From Paenibacillus_E sp042676385 (GTDB taxonomy: Bacteria; Bacillota; Bacilli; Paenibacillales; NBRC-103111), in contig NZ_JBHTHA010000002.1 in the NCBI RefSeq assembly GCF_042676385.1, positions 1,362,567 through 1,426,566 on the forward strand: 64,000 nucleotides of DNA. Direction: 5' to 3'. Below are positions 61,606 through 64,000 of this stretch, in pieces (the first letter of the stretch is position 1; each line of letters opens with the position of its first letter). The notes beneath the pieces are model-generated. The model saw only the letters and a program-made list of their open reading frames with translations. It was not told where the DNA came from and did no database searches. A program made the translations under genes and the position numbers.

Positions 61606-62688
61606 TTATTTAAAAGCCTGCTTTTGTTCTTCAAGATGAGCTGGCGTCTTTTCAAACATAGAGTCAATCAAGCCGGCAACTGTCATTTTCTCAGTTTCTT
61701 CAGCTTTTTTAATGTGTTCAGCTACAGTCGCTTTCGCTTCTTCCTTCACGCGAGCTTCTTCCTCTTCGCTCCACAGACCTTTTTTGGTCAGGAAAATACG
61801 CATGCGCGTAAGCGGATCTTTAGGCTCCCACTCGGCCTCTTCGTCTTTGGTACGATATTTTGTCGTGTCATCCGCCATGGAATGCGGACGGTAACGATAA
61901 GTTAAAGCTTCGATCAACGTCGCGCCTTCGCCTCTGCGGCCTCTCTCAGCTGCTTCGGTAACGGCTTGAACAACGGCCAGTACGTCCATACCGTCTACCT
62001 GCACACCCTTGATACCGGCAGCAACGGCTTTATGAGCAACGGAAAGCGCTCCTGTTTGTTTGGCGTAAGGCGTTGTAATGGCGTAACCGTTGTTTTGAAC
62101 AAAGTAAATGACAGGAAGTTTGAAAGATCCTGCAAAGTTCATACCTTCATAGAAATCGCCTTCGGAGCTTCCTCCGTCGCCTGTGTACGTAATCGCCACA
62201 CGCGGTTGGTTGCGTTTTTTGAACGCCATCGCTACGCCAGTCGCATGAAGAACTTGCGCGCCGATGATGATTTGCGGCATAAGCACGTGAACGTCTTGCG
62301 GAATTTGACCGCCATGCTGGTGTCCGCGGGAATACAAAAATGCCTGGTACATCGGAAGTCCATGCCATACGAGCTGCGGCATATCACGATAACCCGGGCA
62401 AATAAAATCATCTTTATTTAATGCAAATTCACTACCGATCATAGATGCTTCTTGTCCGGATACTGGAGCGTAGAAGCCAAGACGACCTTGACGGCCCAAA
62501 TTAACCGCTCTTTCGTCCCAAACGCGTGTGAATACCATTCTTCTCATTAATTCTTTTAATTGATCGTCGCTCAGTTTAGGCATTTTGTCGGGATTGACAA
62601 TTGTTCCGTCTGGAGCAAGAACCTGTAAAGGCTCAACCTTCTCTGTGGTTACTTCATAATTCGCTTGGCTGACGAGTGGCTTACTCAT
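61606..62688 (-). CDS. pdhA: Pyruvate dehydrogenase E1 component, alpha subunit
   Basis: Predicted 360-residue alpha subunit that decarboxylates pyruvate with TPP. TPP motif GDGGSSEGDFYEGMNFAGSF begins at residue 170 and ends in the conserved NN at 199-200; YRPHSMADDTTKYR carries the phosphorylation-loop-like region of the family. GAGGTG precedes the ATG. First gene of pdhABCD, divergent from the esterase gene. The promoter should lie in 62690-62800, where I see A/T-rich sequence but no clear consensus. Confidence 0.95.
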   Translation of the reverse strand: MSKPLVSQANYEVTTEKVEPLQVLAPDGTIVNPDKMPKLSDDQLKELMRRMVFTRVWDERAVNLGRQGRLGFYAPVSGQEASMIGSEFALNKDDFICPGYRDMPQLVWHGLPMYQAFLYSRGHQHGGQIPQDVHVLMPQIIIGAQVLHATGVAMAFKKRNQPRVAITYTGDGGSSEGDFYEGMNFAGSFKLPVIYFVQNNGYAITTPYAKQTGALSVAHKAVAAGIKGVQVDGMDVLAVVQAVTEAAERGRRGEGATLIEALTYRYRPHSMADDTTKYRTKDEEAEWEPKDPLTRMRIFLTKKGLWSEEEEARVKEEAKATVAEHIKKAEETEKMTVAGLIDSMFEKTPAHLEEQKQAFK

Positions 62689-62907
62689 ACCTTTTCACCT
62701 CATATATGATTTTAATGCCTGCTAGCTACATTTCTGTTATAGTATTATTATAAACCTGTTTTTGTGAATTGTACACCAGTTTCCTTTAAGACTCTAAGTT
62801 TTTTTAACACAAATGAATAGTACAGTTTTCAAAAATATATAATACAGTTAATCAAAAATTAACAAACTGCTATAATACACCTCACCTTTTTAAGGAGGAT
62901 CCTGTCC

Positions 62908-63636
62908 TTGGACGACTCTCGTTATTACAAAAGAACCATCGTGAAAGATGAACTTGCTTCGGCTGTTCTCGGTGAAATCCGACCCCTGCGTATCTTTCTT
63001 CCGCCAGGATACAATGAACTGCTGTCCTACCCTGTAATTTACTGCCAGGATGGGGAGCAATTTTTTAACTTCGGACGTATCGCAACAACAATGACTCGCT
63101 GCATTCTAGACGATGGTTTGGAGCCGGCAATCATTGTGGGCGTTGACGTGGACACAGCCACTCGCACTTCCGAGTATGCACCCGAGGGCGAACGACACGA
63201 TGCCTATTGCCGTTTTTTTGCAGAGGAGCTCCTTCCTTATGTAGAAAGCCGCTATCCGATCCGGGACGATCGTACCGAACGAATCGTTGCCGGAGATTCC
63301 TTGGGAGGAACGGTTTCCCTGCACCTCGCCTTAGATTATCCTAGCCTTTTTTGCCGCGTTATATCCTTGTCCGGCGCATTTTTCGACATCACGCGCGAAC
63401 GATTGAAAGCGGAGGACGATTTATCGTGGCTGGAGCTGTACATGCTCATCGGTCTTGATGAGACGGATGTAAAGACGGAACGAGGAACGTTTGACTTCGT
63501 CAGAGAAAACCGTCTGACCAAGCAATTTCTTGAGGATAAAAATGCCACTCTCCACTATATCGAGAAGCCTGGTAAGCATTTATGGGGATTTTGGCAGGGT
63601 GAGCTGGATGCCGCACTGCATTATTTTTTAGGGTAA
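62908..63636 (+). CDS. Alpha/beta-hydrolase esterase (esterase D/enterochelin-esterase-like)
   Basis: Predicted 242-residue cytoplasmic hydrolase. Nucleophile Ser131 in GDSLGG (129-134), the GxSxG elbow; catalytic His probably His224 in KPGKHLWGFWQ; Asp candidate in the ELYMLIGLDETD strand. The family (esterase D, enterochelin esterase Fes-like) cleaves esters or thioesters of small molecules. The start is a TTG at 62908 with AAGGAGG nine bases upstream. There is no signal peptide. Divergent from pdhA, single gene; substrate unknown. Confidence 0.82.
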   Translation: MDDSRYYKRTIVKDELASAVLGEIRPLRIFLPPGYNELLSYPVIYCQDGEQFFNFGRIATTMTRCILDDGLEPAIIVGVDVDTATRTSEYAPEGERHDAYCRFFAEELLPYVESRYPIRDDRTERIVAGDSLGGTVSLHLALDYPSLFCRVISLSGAFFDITRERLKAEDDLSWLELYMLIGLDETDVKTERGTFDFVRENRLTKQFLEDKNATLHYIEKPGKHLWGFWQGELDAALHYFLG

Positions 63637-64000
63637 GAATACTTTTCGGCAATAAGAGGCTGTCCAAGCCTCCTTTAGTTAAACCGATGAGGATCATAAG
63701 CAGATCCACCTTAACGGGTAACCCTAGGCCAATTCAATAGGCAGCATGAGTCGACCCACCTTCATGGCACAATTGCTACTCAACAGCATCATCAATAGGT
63801 TACTAACATGCGAATATGCAATCAGAAGACGGTTTTTGAAAGAATGTGGAGTAATTAATTGAGGATCATAAACCTTTAGAGAACAAAAGTCGTAAATAAG
63901 GTATACTAGAGACTCTAATATTAGCAATACGCTTCATTCCAGATGAAGTAAAATAGTTTGTGTACCAATATTTGGAGTATTCCCTTCAAATAAAAAGGCA
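63637..64000. other. Gap to the window end, with a partial family B repeat
   Basis: No gene of convincing length or ribosome site. AGAGAACAAAAGTCGTAAAT at 63878-63897 resembles the AGAACAAAAGTC core of the repeats at 2503-2715 and 24842-25000, but the flanks match only weakly. Confidence 0.4.
63656..63672 (+). terminator. Short hairpin after the esterase gene
   Basis: GAGGCT-GTCCA-AGCCTC followed by CTTTAG, 20 bases beyond the stop codon. Weak T-run. Confidence 0.4.

Noticed and set aside
1..64000. tRNA, rRNA, CRISPR array, prophage or integrative element
   Set aside because: Reading both strands showed no cloverleaf-like runs, no regularly spaced repeat array and no phage or recombinase gene.

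Overview
The window looks like chromosomal DNA of a Paenibacillus-type soil Firmicute (family Paenibacillaceae). This rests on gene content and style, not on a database search: four carbohydrate ABC importers of the lplABC/msmEFG type with no ATPase gene beside them, YesM/YesN-like two-component pairs next to importers, a membrane-anchored AraC-type sensor regulator, a copper-amine-oxidase-N 'stalk' domain protein, a T-box leader, strong Shine-Dalgarno sites with frequent TTG/GTG starts, and short dispersed intergenic repeats.

Layout. 1-2.7 kb: a DeoR-type regulator and a secreted stalk-domain protein, bounded by two kinds of intergenic repeat. 3-14.8 kb (minus strand): a polysaccharide locus with AraC sensor regulator, lplABC-like importer, TIM-barrel epimerase, a protein of unknown function, a putative toroid-fold lyase and a GH105/GH88-type unsaturated glucuronyl/galacturonyl hydrolase. 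The hydrolase and lyase lack signal peptides, so the final steps are probably cytoplasmic. 14.9-16.4 kb: an MFS transporter with a perfect 20-bp palindrome upstream. 16.4-24.6 kb (minus): YesMN two-component pair, importer and a cytoplasmic GH3 NagZ-type beta-N-acetylhexosaminidase, read as uptake and cleavage of GlcNAc-containing disaccharides.

25.5-38.5 kb (minus) is the most interesting region: a secreted GH114-type endo-alpha-1,4-polygalactosaminidase with four tandem C-terminal modules, a ROK repressor, and an eight-gene operon (TIM epimerase, Gfo/Idh/MocA dehydrogenase, PIG-L deacetylase, an unusual NagB-like protein, a second Gfo/Idh/MocA dehydrogenase, two permeases, binding protein). 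The enzyme gene and the operon each have a promoter followed immediately by the same roughly 26-bp operator-like sequence, so they are probably one regulon. I infer a system for eating galactosamine-rich exopolysaccharide (fungal galactosaminogalactan or Pel-like polymer). The NagB-like protein has lost one catalytic residue and the usual phosphate loop, and no sugar kinase is present, so the pathway may use non-phosphorylated (perhaps 3-keto) amino sugars.

38.6-42.6 kb: a chemoreceptor, a diacylglycerol-kinase-family lipid kinase and a glycerophosphodiesterase. 42.8-52.9 kb: two more importers; the second carries its own YesMN pair. 53-57.5 kb: serC behind a T-box leader, an ArsR-type regulator translationally coupled to an MFS exporter, and a YdeI-like protein. 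57.8-62.7 kb (minus): the complete pyruvate dehydrogenase operon pdhABCD. 62.9-63.6 kb: an alpha/beta-hydrolase esterase. No tRNA, rRNA, CRISPR array, prophage or intact insertion sequence was recognised.
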